A stretch of DNA of 64,000 bases from Phyllobacterium myrsinacearum (GTDB lineage: Bacteria > Pseudomonadota > Alphaproteobacteria > Rhizobiales > Rhizobiaceae), in NCBI RefSeq assembly GCF_014138285.1, contig NZ_JACGXN010000005.1, forward strand, positions 186,001 through 250,000, read 5' to 3'. This document shows positions 17,256 through 25,698 of the stretch, piece by piece (within the stretch, counting starts at the first letter, position 1; each line of letters opens with the position of its first letter). The notes under the pieces are model-generated. The model was not told the DNA's origin, made no database searches, and saw only the letters and a program-made list of their open reading frames with translations. The translations under genes were made by a program, and so were the position numbers.

Positions 17256-18472
17256 TGCGGCGTTTCGCAATAGTCTTGCTTGCCCTGCTTGCCACGTCCG
17301 CGGTGCATGCGGGCGAATCCGCTCCCAATGAGAAGGGTTACAAGACCCCCGGTCAGGCGCAGGCCGCCTGGCAGAAGGAAGTTGACGACGGACGCTGGGG
17401 TGGCCCGGCATCCCCGCTTGGTCAGGGCGGTGCTCTTGCCCGGCTCAAGGATATAGCCACCATTCAGGGCGTGCGTGAAAACCAGCTTGTCGGTTATGGC
17501 CTCGTCATCGGCTTGAACGGTACGGGCGACAGCTTGCGCAATGCCCCTTTCACCGAACAGTCCATGCGCGCCATGCTTGACAATCTCGGTATCAGCCCAC
17601 CCGCTGGTACGTCGCGTGCCAAGAACATTGCAGCGGTCATTGTCACCGCCAATCTGCCGCCCTTTGCCGGGCGCGGATCACGGATCGATGTGACGGTTTC
17701 CTCGCTTGGCGACGCAACCTCGCTTTCAGGCGGCACACTTGTGATGACCCCCTTGGCCGGTGCGGATGGGCAGGTCTATGCGGCGGCGCAGGGTAATATG
17801 ATTGTTTCCGGCTTCACCGCGTCGGGTGAAGCAGCAACGGTGACGCAGGGCGTACCCACCAGCGGGCGTATTCCCAACGGCGCGCTGGTCGAAAAGGAAG
17901 TCGCAGGCAATTTTGGTCAGGAAGGTGAACTCGTTGTCGAGTTGCGTCAGCCGGATTTCACGACCGTTGTGCGCATTACCGATACCATCAACGCTTTTGC
18001 CAAGCGCCGCTACAATCAGCCCGTGGCGAAAGAACGTGACGCGAAATCGATCCGCCTGCGCAAACCGAAGAACATGACGGCAGCGCGTTTTCTCGCCGAA
18101 ATCGAAGGTCTTCCGGTGCCGACGGACGAGGTAGCGCGCGTGGTCGTCGACGAGCGCACCGGTACCGTCGTCATTGGCGAGAAAGTGCGGATATCGCGCG
18201 TTGCCATCAGCCATGGCAGCCTGTCTGTCCGGGTCACCGAGACACCAACGGTTGTCCAGCCGGAACCCTTCAGCGACGGCGTGACGGCGGTCGAACCCAA
18301 TACCGATATCCAGGTACAGCAGACGTCGAAGATCGGCATGCTGGGCGGGACGGATCTCGAAAGCCTCGTCAAGGGTCTCAACCAGATCGGTGTGAAACCC
18401 CAGGGCATCATCGCCATCCTCCAGGGCATCAAGACTGCGGGCGCATTGCACGCAGAGTTGGTGGTCCAATGA
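17252..18472 (+). CDS. flgI: Flagellar P-ring protein FlgI
   Basis: FlgI forms the P ring in the peptidoglycan layer. The 406 residues include a signal peptide (MMRRFAIVLLALLATSAVHA). There is a longer than usual spacer before the conserved start RLKDIATIQGVRENQLVGYG, then LNGTGDSL and the C-terminal ILQGIKTAGALHAELVVQ. The spacer (about residues 21-67) is rich in Gly, Pro and Gln and is longer than in enterobacterial FlgI. Four-base overlaps on both sides tie it to flgA and motE. Confidence 0.96.
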   Translation: MMRRFAIVLLALLATSAVHAGESAPNEKGYKTPGQAQAAWQKEVDDGRWGGPASPLGQGGALARLKDIATIQGVRENQLVGYGLVIGLNGTGDSLRNAPFTEQSMRAMLDNLGISPPAGTSRAKNIAAVIVTANLPPFAGRGSRIDVTVSSLGDATSLSGGTLVMTPLAGADGQVYAAAQGNMIVSGFTASGEAATVTQGVPTSGRIPNGALVEKEVAGNFGQEGELVVELRQPDFTTVVRITDTINAFAKRRYNQPVAKERDAKSIRLRKPKNMTAARFLAEIEGLPVPTDEVARVVVDERTGTVVIGEKVRISRVAISHGSLSVRVTETPTVVQPEPFSDGVTAVEPNTDIQVQQTSKIGMLGGTDLESLVKGLNQIGVKPQGIIAILQGIKTAGALHAELVVQ

Positions 18473-18993
18473 GAACAGGGATGACGATACGTCAAAGGTT
18501 CGCTGCAGCTCTGGTCTGCGCACTGGCTATATCCGCGGTGCCCTCCTTCGGCTGGGCGCAGGATGTTGCGCCCAAGGATGAGACCGGGCAGGAAATTGAT
18601 CGCTATTGCACCAATATCACCGACAAGGCCGCTGATGCGCGCTACGCCATGCAGACCCGTGAACTGGAGCAGTTGCGGGTGGACATTGACAGCCGCATTC
18701 AGGAGCTGGAAGCCAAGCGCAAGGAATATGAGGTCTGGTTGAAACGTCGCGATGAGTTCATCGACAAGGCGGAAGACTCCCTGGTCGGCATCATCTCCAA
18801 GATGCGTCCGGACGCTGCGGCGGCACAAATGGCGCTGATGGGCGATGAACCAGCCGCAGCGCTCCTGCTAAAGCTCAATCCCCGTATCTCAAGCGTTATC
18901 CTGAATGAAATGCCGGCGGAAAAATCCTCCCGGCTCGCCCGTGTGATCGTTGGATCGCGTGTGGTCACCACGAAAGAAAGAACCGCGCAATGA
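18469..18993 (+). CDS. motE: MotE, periplasmic chaperone of MotC
   Basis: MotE is the rhizobial periplasmic protein that protects and folds MotC. The 174 residues contain a signal peptide ending near WAQD, a coiled-coil stretch (QTRELEQLRVDIDSRIQELE, AKRKEYEVWLKRRDEF), and the MgtE-N-like helical region typical of MotE (ISKMRPDAAAAQMALMGDEP, AALLLKLNPRISSVILNEMP). Only this rhizobial family pairs the signal peptide with such a tail. Overlaps flgI and flgH by four bases each. Confidence 0.88.
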   Translation: MRTGMTIRQRFAAALVCALAISAVPSFGWAQDVAPKDETGQEIDRYCTNITDKAADARYAMQTRELEQLRVDIDSRIQELEAKRKEYEVWLKRRDEFIDKAEDSLVGIISKMRPDAAAAQMALMGDEPAAALLLKLNPRISSVILNEMPAEKSSRLARVIVGSRVVTTKERTAQ

Positions 18994-19703
18994 AAAAAGC
19001 GGCATCCCTGCTTGCCATCGCCAGTGCTGTCACTCTGGCTGGATGTGCCGACAATTTTCGTGATCTCAACCGTGCGCCGCAGATGTCGCCGGTGGGTGCA
19101 GGCGTCGGTCAGACGTTCAGCGTGTCTGATCCATCCTATTATCCGACGCAGCCGCAGCCCAAGCGCTACTCGCTGTGGCAGGACCGTGCAGCCGGCTTTT
19201 TCCGGGACCCGCGTGCGACCAATCCGGGTGATGTGCTCACCGTGAGTATCGCCATCAACGAAGAAGCGAAGTTTGACAACAAGAACAGCCGTTCCCGTGT
19301 CGCCTCTTCGGTCTATGGCGGCAAGGCGGATATCAGTGGCAGCGGTATCTCGGGAGGTGATCTCGGCGGCAATCTGGACCTCAATTCCGACAGCCGCACC
19401 AAGGGTGAAGGCAAGATCGAACGCTCCGAAAAGATTGTGCTGAAGGTCGCGGCCATCGTCACGAACATTCTGCCGAACGGCAATCTGGTTATCCGGGGTT
19501 CGCAGGAAGTCCGCGTCAATTATGAACTGCGTGTTCTCAACGTTGCGGGTGTCGTGCGTCCGCGCGACATTTCCGGCGACAATATCATTTCCTACGAAAA
19601 GATTGCCGAGGCACGCATTTCCTATGGCGGCCGCGGCCGCCAGAGCGAAACGCAGCAGCCGGCCTGGGGCCAGCAGGTCCTCGATACCGTGGCACCGATC
19701 TGA
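18990..19703 (+). CDS. flgH: Flagellar L-ring lipoprotein FlgH
   Basis: FlgH forms the outer-membrane L ring. The 237-residue protein begins with a lipoprotein signal and lipobox LAGC, so C19 should be lipidated. The family signatures SLWQDRAAGFFRDPRATNPG, VLTVSIAINEEAKFDNKNSR and the C-terminal block (NLVIRGSQEVRVNYELRVLN, GVVRPRDISGDNIISYEKIA, EARISYGGRG) are complete. Confidence 0.96.
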   Translation: MKKAASLLAIASAVTLAGCADNFRDLNRAPQMSPVGAGVGQTFSVSDPSYYPTQPQPKRYSLWQDRAAGFFRDPRATNPGDVLTVSIAINEEAKFDNKNSRSRVASSVYGGKADISGSGISGGDLGGNLDLNSDSRTKGEGKIERSEKIVLKVAAIVTNILPNGNLVIRGSQEVRVNYELRVLNVAGVVRPRDISGDNIISYEKIAEARISYGGRGRQSETQQPAWGQQVLDTVAPI

Positions 19704-19708
19704 ACGAT

Positions 19709-20197
19709 ATGAGCACGCTCGCCGAAGACACGACACCCTCGCCGAAAGCACCGTCCAGTGTGGCGCTGATCGCTGCGGTCGTGGTGCTTACGCTGGTCGC
19801 GGCGGCGGGCGGCTGGTTTCTTGGCAGCCAGCTTGGGCTGAGTGTTCCCGCCGGGCAGGGCACTGCATCCGCTGACAAGTCCCGTCCGGCCTCGGCGGAC
19901 ATGCCGTCCGGCAACGTTGTCGCCCTGAAGCCTATCCTGACGAATGTGAAAATTCCGCAGGATGTCTGGATCAGACTTGAAGCCGGTGTCGTGGCCAAAC
20001 CCGGTGAGAAGATATCCGACGAACTTGCGGCAACGATAGCCGGTGACTTCATGGCGTTCCTGCGAACCGTGAACCTCATGCAATTGCGTGGTGCGGCCGG
20101 ACTTGAATATCTGCGCATGGATCTGCAGGAGCGGGCGCGCATGCGTTCCGAAGGCAAGATCGAGAAAGTGTACATCTGGGCATTGGTGATGGAATGA
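19709..20197 (+). CDS. fliL: Flagellar basal body-associated protein FliL
   Basis: FliL is a single-span inner-membrane protein that supports stators. The 162 residues have an N-terminal cytoplasmic tail, a membrane helix (SVALIAAVVVLTLVAAAGGW), and a periplasmic domain resembling the stomatin-like FliL fold (VALKPILTNVKIPQDVWIRL; AATIAGDFMAFLRTVNLMQL). It overlaps fliP by four bases, as in most rhizobial clusters. Confidence 0.9.
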   Translation: MSTLAEDTTPSPKAPSSVALIAAVVVLTLVAAAGGWFLGSQLGLSVPAGQGTASADKSRPASADMPSGNVVALKPILTNVKIPQDVWIRLEAGVVAKPGEKISDELAATIAGDFMAFLRTVNLMQLRGAAGLEYLRMDLQERARMRSEGKIEKVYIWALVME

Positions 20198-20931
20198 AAC
20201 GGCGTCTTCTGACACCCCTGCTGCTGCTCGTGCTGGGCGGCACTGCCATGGCCCAGACCCCATCGATTCTCGATGGCTTGATCCCGCAGGGCAGTGCGTC
20301 CACCAGCGGCCAGATCATCCAGATGCTGGCGGTGCTGACGGTGCTTTCCATCGCGCCCGGCATCCTGATCATGGCCACAAGTTTCACCCGCTTTGCCATC
20401 GCCTTTTCCATGCTGCGGGCCGGTCTGGGACTGCAGACAACGCCGGCCAATCTTGTCATGATCAGTCTTGCCCTGTTCATGACCTTTTATGTCATGGCGC
20501 CGGTGTTTGACCGGGCTTGGCAAAATGGCGTTCAGCCGCTCGTGAACAACCAGATCACACAGGATGTCGCGATCCGTGAGATCACCACGCCGTTCCGGGA
20601 ATTCATGCTGCGGCAGGTGCGGGACAAGGATCTGCGGCTGTTCGAGGATCTGGCGGATGAGTCGTTCCGTACCAAGGCCAACGAGGCCGTCGACATGCGT
20701 ATTCTCGTGCCGGCTTTCATGATCTCCGAATTGCGCCGCGGCTTCGAAATCGGTTTTTTGATTGTTCTGCCATTTCTGGTGATCGACCTGATCGTCGCGA
20801 CACTCACCATGTCCATGGGCATGATGATGTTGCCGCCGACCGTGCTGTCCCTGCCGTTCAAGATTCTGTTCTTTGTGCTCATCGATGGCTGGAATATTCT
20901 GGTTGGCAGCCTGATACGTTCGTTTTCGTAA
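20194..20931 (+). CDS. fliP: Flagellar export gate protein FliP
   Basis: FliP is a core pore protein of the export gate. The 245-residue protein has a cleavable N-terminal signal (ending near AMAQTP), then the FliP signatures LAVLTVLSIAPGILIMATSF, TRFAIAFSMLRAGLGLQTTP and VLPFLVIDLIVATLTMSMGM. No fliO is found next to it, and FliQ and FliR lie in other units. Last gene of the flgB operon. Confidence 0.97.
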   Translation: MKRRLLTPLLLLVLGGTAMAQTPSILDGLIPQGSASTSGQIIQMLAVLTVLSIAPGILIMATSFTRFAIAFSMLRAGLGLQTTPANLVMISLALFMTFYVMAPVFDRAWQNGVQPLVNNQITQDVAIREITTPFREFMLRQVRDKDLRLFEDLADESFRTKANEAVDMRILVPAFMISELRRGFEIGFLIVLPFLVIDLIVATLTMSMGMMMLPPTVLSLPFKILFFVLIDGWNILVGSLIRSFS

Positions 20932-21005
20932 CCATGAGGAAAAAATTAATCTTGAACCTTATTGAAACTGTAACATTTAAGTCGTAGTCATAACGCTCAT
21001 AACAG

Positions 21006-21061
21006 GTGACCGCTTCGGTTACAGGCATCATGCCGCACTGTTAGGTCGGTTTTAATCCGAC
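21006..21061 (+). promoter_or_regulatory. Flagellin leader with two hairpins
   Basis: The 169-base gap before the flagellin holds a hairpin GTGACCG-CTT-CGGTTAC (21006-21022, one G-U pair) and a second one GTCGG-TTTTAAT-CCGAC (21045-21061) 40 bases before the ATG. If transcribed, both lie in the 5' leader of the mRNA. FlbT, encoded at 33949, is known to act post-transcriptionally on flagellin leaders in related bacteria, so this is a candidate target. The shared flagellar motif was not seen here. Confidence 0.4.
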
Positions 21062-21100
21062 ATGTCCCCATCACATGTATCTTTTATAGGGGCTTTTCCT

Positions 21101-22054
21101 ATGGCCAGCATTCTTACAAACGCGTCAGCAATGACCGCGCTTCAGACACTTTCCGTTACCAACCAGAATCTCGCAACCACTCAGAACCGTATTGCTACGG
21201 GCCTGAAGATTTCCGAAGCTTCTGACAACGCTGCTTATTGGTCGATCGCAACGACCATGCGTTCGGACAATGGTGCAAACTCCGTTATCCAGGACGCTCT
21301 TGGTCTTGGCAGCGCAAAAATCGATACGGCTTATTCGGCGATGAACAAAGCGATTGATTCTGTAAACACAATCAAGAACCTCGTTCTGGCCTCGAAGAAC
21401 GCCAGCCCCGAAGATCGTGCCAAGAACCAGTTGCTGATCAATTCGGCTATTGGCGCCCTGAAGGAAAATGCAGGCGCTTCCTATGCCGGTTCCAACCTGC
21501 TCACCACAGATCAGGCCCTGGACGGCGCTCCTGCAACGGCAAACTTCAGCACGATTGCTTCTTATGCCCGTGATTCGACAGGCAAAGTAACCACTGGTTC
21601 GATTGACGTTGCCTTGGCAAATACCCGTCTCGTCGACACTGGCGGCACTGCAACGACCAAGACAGGCATTCTCGACAAGCAGTTTGCTGTCACCAACGCC
21701 GCTGCAACACCTGTCACGACCCAGACATCGATTCTGACGATCAACGTTTCGGGCGCCGATATCGACAACAAGGCACTTGATGACATCCTGACCGGTGTTG
21801 AAGCTGCTGCAAAGGGCCTCGCTTCCGGCGCTTCACAGCTCGGTGCTGCCAAGACCCGTATCGACAGCCAGAAGTCCTTCATCAGCGCCCTGTCGGACGC
21901 TGTTGATCGTGGTATCGGCACGCTGGTCGATGCTGACATGAACAAGGAATCGGCTCGTCTGTCGGCTCTGCAGGTTCAGCAGCAGCTCGGCGTTCAGGCG
22001 CTGTCGATCGCCAATGCAAGCAACCAGAGCATCCAGCAGCTGTTCCGCAGCTAA
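21101..22054 (+). CDS. fliC: Flagellin
   Basis: This is the filament subunit and the only flagellin gene in the window. From ATG 21101 (MASILTNASAMTALQTLSVT) it has 317 residues; the open frame before this ATG is not flagellin-like. The D0/D1 N-terminal helices include NRIATGLKISEASDNAAYWS, and the C-terminal D0 helix ends QLGVQALSIANASNQSIQQL. The middle part (about 145-225) is short and Thr/Ala-rich, giving a small D2/D3 region as in rhizobial flagellins. It stands as a single transcription unit with a leader on one side and a terminator on the other. Confidence 0.96.
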   Translation: MASILTNASAMTALQTLSVTNQNLATTQNRIATGLKISEASDNAAYWSIATTMRSDNGANSVIQDALGLGSAKIDTAYSAMNKAIDSVNTIKNLVLASKNASPEDRAKNQLLINSAIGALKENAGASYAGSNLLTTDQALDGAPATANFSTIASYARDSTGKVTTGSIDVALANTRLVDTGGTATTKTGILDKQFAVTNAAATPVTTQTSILTINVSGADIDNKALDDILTGVEAAAKGLASGASQLGAAKTRIDSQKSFISALSDAVDRGIGTLVDADMNKESARLSALQVQQQLGVQALSIANASNQSIQQLFRS

Positions 22055-22087
22055 GGATGACGATCCCTCGGGATCGGTTCTGACCTG

Positions 22088-22113
22088 GGCCACGCCTCGT
22101 GCGTGGCCTTTTT
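22088..22113 (+). terminator. Rho-independent terminator after the flagellin
   Basis: GGCCACGC at 22088-22095 pairs with GCGTGGCC at 22101-22108 (8 bp, five-base loop), followed directly by TTTTT. A smaller hairpin GATCCC-TC-GGGATC precedes it. Confidence 0.9.
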
Positions 22114-22120
22114 CTTTGGT

Positions 22121-22141
22121 GCGAACTTCGCGCAAGCTTCG
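22121..22141 (+). promoter_or_regulatory. Flagellar promoter motif for the fliF operon
   Basis: GCGAACTTCGCGCAAGC (22121-22137) continuing TTCG matches the shared motif. TTCGCGCAAGCTTCG followed by TCTCTATG is nearly identical to the copy before flhA. CTATGG at 22146-22151 may be the -10. The motif ends 38 bases before the fliF ATG. A further CGCAAGC lies at 22160-22166. In Brucella, FtcR is known to act at the fliF promoter. Confidence 0.6.
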
Positions 22142-22179
22142 ATCTCTATGGTGACACGACGCAAGCGTGGTGGGCATTA

Positions 22180-23826
22180 ATGGAAAAGAATATCAGACAG
22201 TCTCTTGAGCAGTTTCTGGGCGCCATGAAAAAACTTGGTGCCAGGCGTCTCATCGGGCTCGCCATCGTTGGCGTTACGCTGTTCAGCGCCATTCTTGTCT
22301 CCAGCATTTACCTCAATCGTCCGCAATATGAGACGCTCTATGTCGGCCTCAGCCGTGATGATGTGAACCGTATGGGCATGGCGCTCGGCGAAGCGGGCAT
22401 CCCTTTTGACGTCAAGTCCGATGGAACCTCGGTTCTCGTGCCGTTCGGCAAGGCGGATCAGGCCCGCATGTATCTGGCGGAAAAAGGCCTGCCCACCAGT
22501 AACAATGCCGGATATGAACTCTTCGACAATATGGGTTCGCTCGGCCTCACGTCGTTCATGCAGGAAATCACCCGGGTTCGCGCGCTGGAAGGCGAGATCT
22601 CCCGGACCATCCAGGCCATCCGCGGCATCAAGGCCGCTCGTGTGCACATCGTTCTGCCTGAAAAGGGCAGCTTCCGCCGTGGTGATCAGGCACCGTCCGC
22701 CTCGGTCGTGATCCGCACCGAGGGCGGCTTCTCGTTTGAGTCCGCGCAATCGATCCGCCAGCTTGTGGCGGCCGCTGTGCCGCAACTCACCCCATCGGAA
22801 GTCACCGTACTTGACACCAACGGGCGCCTGCTTGCATCCAAGGATGACGGGTCCAGCGCGGGTGCCGTGATGTCCGCTACGCTGGAACAGAACGTTTCGG
22901 CGTCGGTCGATGACAATATCCGCAAGGCGCTGGCGCCCTATCTCGGCATTGGTCATTTCCAGACCAGCGTTCAGGTTGCCCTCGATACCGACAAGCGCCA
23001 GACAAACGAAACGGTGTTCGATCCGGAATCGCGGGTAGAGCGTTCCGTGCGTGTGGTCCGCGAAAGCGGCGATTCAAAGAATTCGAAGAGCGATAATGCG
23101 ACCGGCGTCGAGCAGAACATCCCGCAGGAAGAAATCCAGAGCAAGAACGGCGACAGCTCCACTGAGAAGACCGACAAGCGTGAGGAACTGACCAACTACG
23201 AAGTCAATTCCAAGACGATCTCCACGGTCAGTGACAGCTATCAGATCAAGCGTCTGTCGATTGCCGTGGTCATTGATCAGGCACGGTTGCTGGCAACCGC
23301 CGGTGTGACGCCTGCACCAGACAAATTTGTCGAACAGCAGATCGCCAAGATCACAGAACTGGTTGCGACCGCTGCTGGCCTTGACCAGAAACGCGGCGAC
23401 GTCATCACCGTGACGGCACTGAACTTCATGGAAGCAACCGACGAACAACTGCAACCGGCCGCAACGCCGCTCTCGGAGACAATTTCCCGGCAGGCGGGCA
23501 GCTTCGTCAATGCCGCCGCATTGATAGTCGCCGTCGGTCTTATCCTGTGGTTCGGTGTGCGGCCGCTGATGCGTGAAATGGGTAAATCGCAGGATGCGCT
23601 GCAGCTTGCCGCAGGCACGGATGTAGCGGTGCCCGATTTCACGGTAGCGGCACGGCCCCAACCGGCGCTGGCGGCCAATTCCGAGCAGAGCCTGCCCTAT
23701 GACGACCTGAGCGAGCTCCGGCGCCGCATGCGGGTCCCGGCGCAGAACCGGCTGGAACAGATGATCGAGATGGATGAAGAGCGTGTCGCGGCGATCCTGA
23801 AACAATGGGTTCACGAGGCAGCTTGA
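22180..23826 (+). CDS. fliF: Flagellar MS-ring protein FliF
   Basis: FliF forms the membrane MS ring on which the rotor is built. From ATG 22180 (MEKNIRQSLEQFLGAMKKLG) it has 548 residues; upstream in-frame codons run through the promoter region and terminator. Two membrane helices are seen, near residues 24-46 and near 440-462. The ring-building YscJ-like domain includes EGEISRTIQAIRGIKAARVH and IVLPEKGSFRRGDQAPSASV. The C-terminal FliG-binding tail ends LEQMIEMDEERVAAILKQWV. Confidence 0.96.
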   Translation: MEKNIRQSLEQFLGAMKKLGARRLIGLAIVGVTLFSAILVSSIYLNRPQYETLYVGLSRDDVNRMGMALGEAGIPFDVKSDGTSVLVPFGKADQARMYLAEKGLPTSNNAGYELFDNMGSLGLTSFMQEITRVRALEGEISRTIQAIRGIKAARVHIVLPEKGSFRRGDQAPSASVVIRTEGGFSFESAQSIRQLVAAAVPQLTPSEVTVLDTNGRLLASKDDGSSAGAVMSATLEQNVSASVDDNIRKALAPYLGIGHFQTSVQVALDTDKRQTNETVFDPESRVERSVRVVRESGDSKNSKSDNATGVEQNIPQEEIQSKNGDSSTEKTDKREELTNYEVNSKTISTVSDSYQIKRLSIAVVIDQARLLATAGVTPAPDKFVEQQIAKITELVATAAGLDQKRGDVITVTALNFMEATDEQLQPAATPLSETISRQAGSFVNAAALIVAVGLILWFGVRPLMREMGKSQDALQLAAGTDVAVPDFTVAARPQPALAANSEQSLPYDDLSELRRRMRVPAQNRLEQMIEMDEERVAAILKQWVHEAA

Positions 23827-23827
23827 T

Positions 23828-24481
23828 ATGGCGCGATCCATTGCCAGCGTGCTCACGGATTTCACGCCGAAACATGTACCGGATGACCGCATAACGGTCT
23901 TTGCGGCCGCAACGCGCGAGCGCGCCGATCCGGGCGATAGTGATACGGCGCCGGAAGATGTTGTCGAACTCATCGATATCGAGCTGAAGATCAAGGAAAC
24001 CTTCGAGCTCGGTCGTGCTGAAGGCCAGTCCGAAGCAGCGGTTCTTTTCGAGGCGGAGAGGCTGCGGCTGGAGCGTGAATTTCAGGAGCAGCTGGCAGGT
24101 GCCGAAGCGGATTTCATGCAACGCATCGGAACGCGCATGTTCGAACAGCTGGGAGAGGGATTGTCCGTCGTATCGGCACAACTCTCCAGCAGTCTTGCAA
24201 CTGTCCTTGCTCCTCTGGTTGAAAAGAATTTGCGTGATCGCGCGGTCACGGGCTTTGCCACGGAAGTGGACCGGCTGACGAAGGGGCTTGAAGCGGTGCT
24301 GCTTGACATCTCCGGCCCGGCACATCTGCTCGATGCTCTGCGTAGACAGCCGGATATTGATCTCATGCGTTTCACGTTCACGCAATCGGACCAGTCGGAA
24401 CTGTCGATGAGGCTCGATGACGTGGTTGTCGAGACGCGGCTTGGTCATCTGATTGATGCGGTGAAGGATACAACCCGATGA
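23828..24481 (+). CDS. FliH-like export ATPase regulator (candidate)
   Basis: A 217-residue acidic soluble protein one base after fliF. It has a long coiled-coil region (VVELIDIELKIKETFELGRA, ERLRLEREFQEQLAGAEADF) and a globular C-terminus with SMRLDDVVVETRLGHLIDAV. The latter resembles the FliH/YscL ending in which a Glu-Thr-Arg-Leu stretch precedes an amphipathic helix. A FliI-stator protein is needed by the system and no other candidate is present, so I infer FliH function. It overlaps motB by four bases. Confidence 0.55.
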   Translation: MARSIASVLTDFTPKHVPDDRITVFAAATRERADPGDSDTAPEDVVELIDIELKIKETFELGRAEGQSEAAVLFEAERLRLEREFQEQLAGAEADFMQRIGTRMFEQLGEGLSVVSAQLSSSLATVLAPLVEKNLRDRAVTGFATEVDRLTKGLEAVLLDISGPAHLLDALRRQPDIDLMRFTFTQSDQSELSMRLDDVVVETRLGHLIDAVKDTTR

Positions 24482-25698
24482 ATATCGATCCTGAAACCCG
24501 CCGCGAAATCGTTATCGTCCGGCGCGGCCGCAACGATGGCGAGGACAGCCACCATGGCGGCGTCTGGAAGATCGCCTATGCGGATTTCATGACCGCGATG
24601 ATGGCTTTCTTTCTGGTCATGTGGCTGATCAATGCGGCAAACGAGGAAACCAAGGCAGCAGTGGCGAGCTATTTCAACCCTGTCAAGCTGATGGACAGGC
24701 AAGCGCGGCCCAAGGGTATAGAGGCGACGGACAACCAGGAAGGCAAGGTTCGCTTCGAGCGGCCCAATTCCACCGATGCGGAAACCAAGAGTGCCCGTAA
24801 CGAAAAGGATCAGCAGTCCAAACCGGAGACGGAAGAGCGGCAGATTTTCAAGGATCCCTATGCGGTCCTTGCGGAAATCGCCACCGATTCCGGTGTGTTG
24901 CAGAACCGGTCGGCCAAGGGTGACGGCGGTTCCAGCAATGCAGGTCCATCAACAGGGGCCGAAGGCGGCGACGCCTATCGCGATCCGTTCAATCCAAACT
25001 ATTGGTCCACGCATGTGGAGGATGATCTCTTTCCGCTGACGGACAGTCCGGCAGTTCCGCCGCCTTCGCAGGAACAGCTGGAAAAGCGAGTGGCCGGTAT
25101 CGATGGCAAGGACGGGGCTCAGGCAGGATCAGCCGAGACAAAGGGTGCGGATTCGGCAAATGCCAAACAGCCCACTGAAACTGGCGTAACTGTTGATCCG
25201 GCAAAGGGTGACAAGCAACCCGATGCCGCGCAGGTTGCGTCCGCGCGCGAACTCGCCGCAGAGATTTCCAAGAAAACCGGTGCGGCGACCGATGAGAAGG
25301 CCCCCGATATCACGGTGGTTCCAACCGAAGACGGTGTCATGATCCAGCTGACCGACAAGGTGGATTACGGCATGTTCGCCATCGGATCGGCCAAGCCCGA
25401 CAAGCGCGTCGTGCAGGTGCTCGACCAGATCGGCAAGATCATCGCGGGGCGCAAGGGTGAAGTCATCATCAGCGGCCATACGGATGCGCGCCCCTTCAAA
25501 AGTGATACCTATGATAATTGGCGCCTGTCATCGGCACGCGCGCATATGGCCTATTACATGCTGACAAGGGGCGGGCTTGATGCCAAGCGTATCCTGCGTG
25601 TCGAAGGCTATGCGGATCGTGATCCCAAAGTGCCGTCAGACCCCTATGCCGCCCAGAACCGGCGTATCGACATCTTCCTGAAAACGGCCAGCAGATGA
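24478..25698 (+). CDS. motB: Flagellar stator protein MotB
   Basis: MotB is the stator subunit that anchors to peptidoglycan. The 406-residue protein has one N-terminal membrane helix with the proton-carrying aspartate D36 (YADFMTAMMAFFLVMWLINA). A very long, charged, low-complexity periplasmic linker (about residues 60-280) follows, then the OmpA-like domain with GEVIISGHTDARPFKSDTYD and NWRLSSARAHMAYYML. The long linker is typical of rhizobial MotB, which interacts with MotC. Confidence 0.95.
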   Translation: MNIDPETRREIVIVRRGRNDGEDSHHGGVWKIAYADFMTAMMAFFLVMWLINAANEETKAAVASYFNPVKLMDRQARPKGIEATDNQEGKVRFERPNSTDAETKSARNEKDQQSKPETEERQIFKDPYAVLAEIATDSGVLQNRSAKGDGGSSNAGPSTGAEGGDAYRDPFNPNYWSTHVEDDLFPLTDSPAVPPPSQEQLEKRVAGIDGKDGAQAGSAETKGADSANAKQPTETGVTVDPAKGDKQPDAAQVASARELAAEISKKTGAATDEKAPDITVVPTEDGVMIQLTDKVDYGMFAIGSAKPDKRVVQVLDQIGKIIAGRKGEVIISGHTDARPFKSDTYDNWRLSSARAHMAYYMLTRGGLDAKRILRVEGYADRDPKVPSDPYAAQNRRIDIFLKTASR

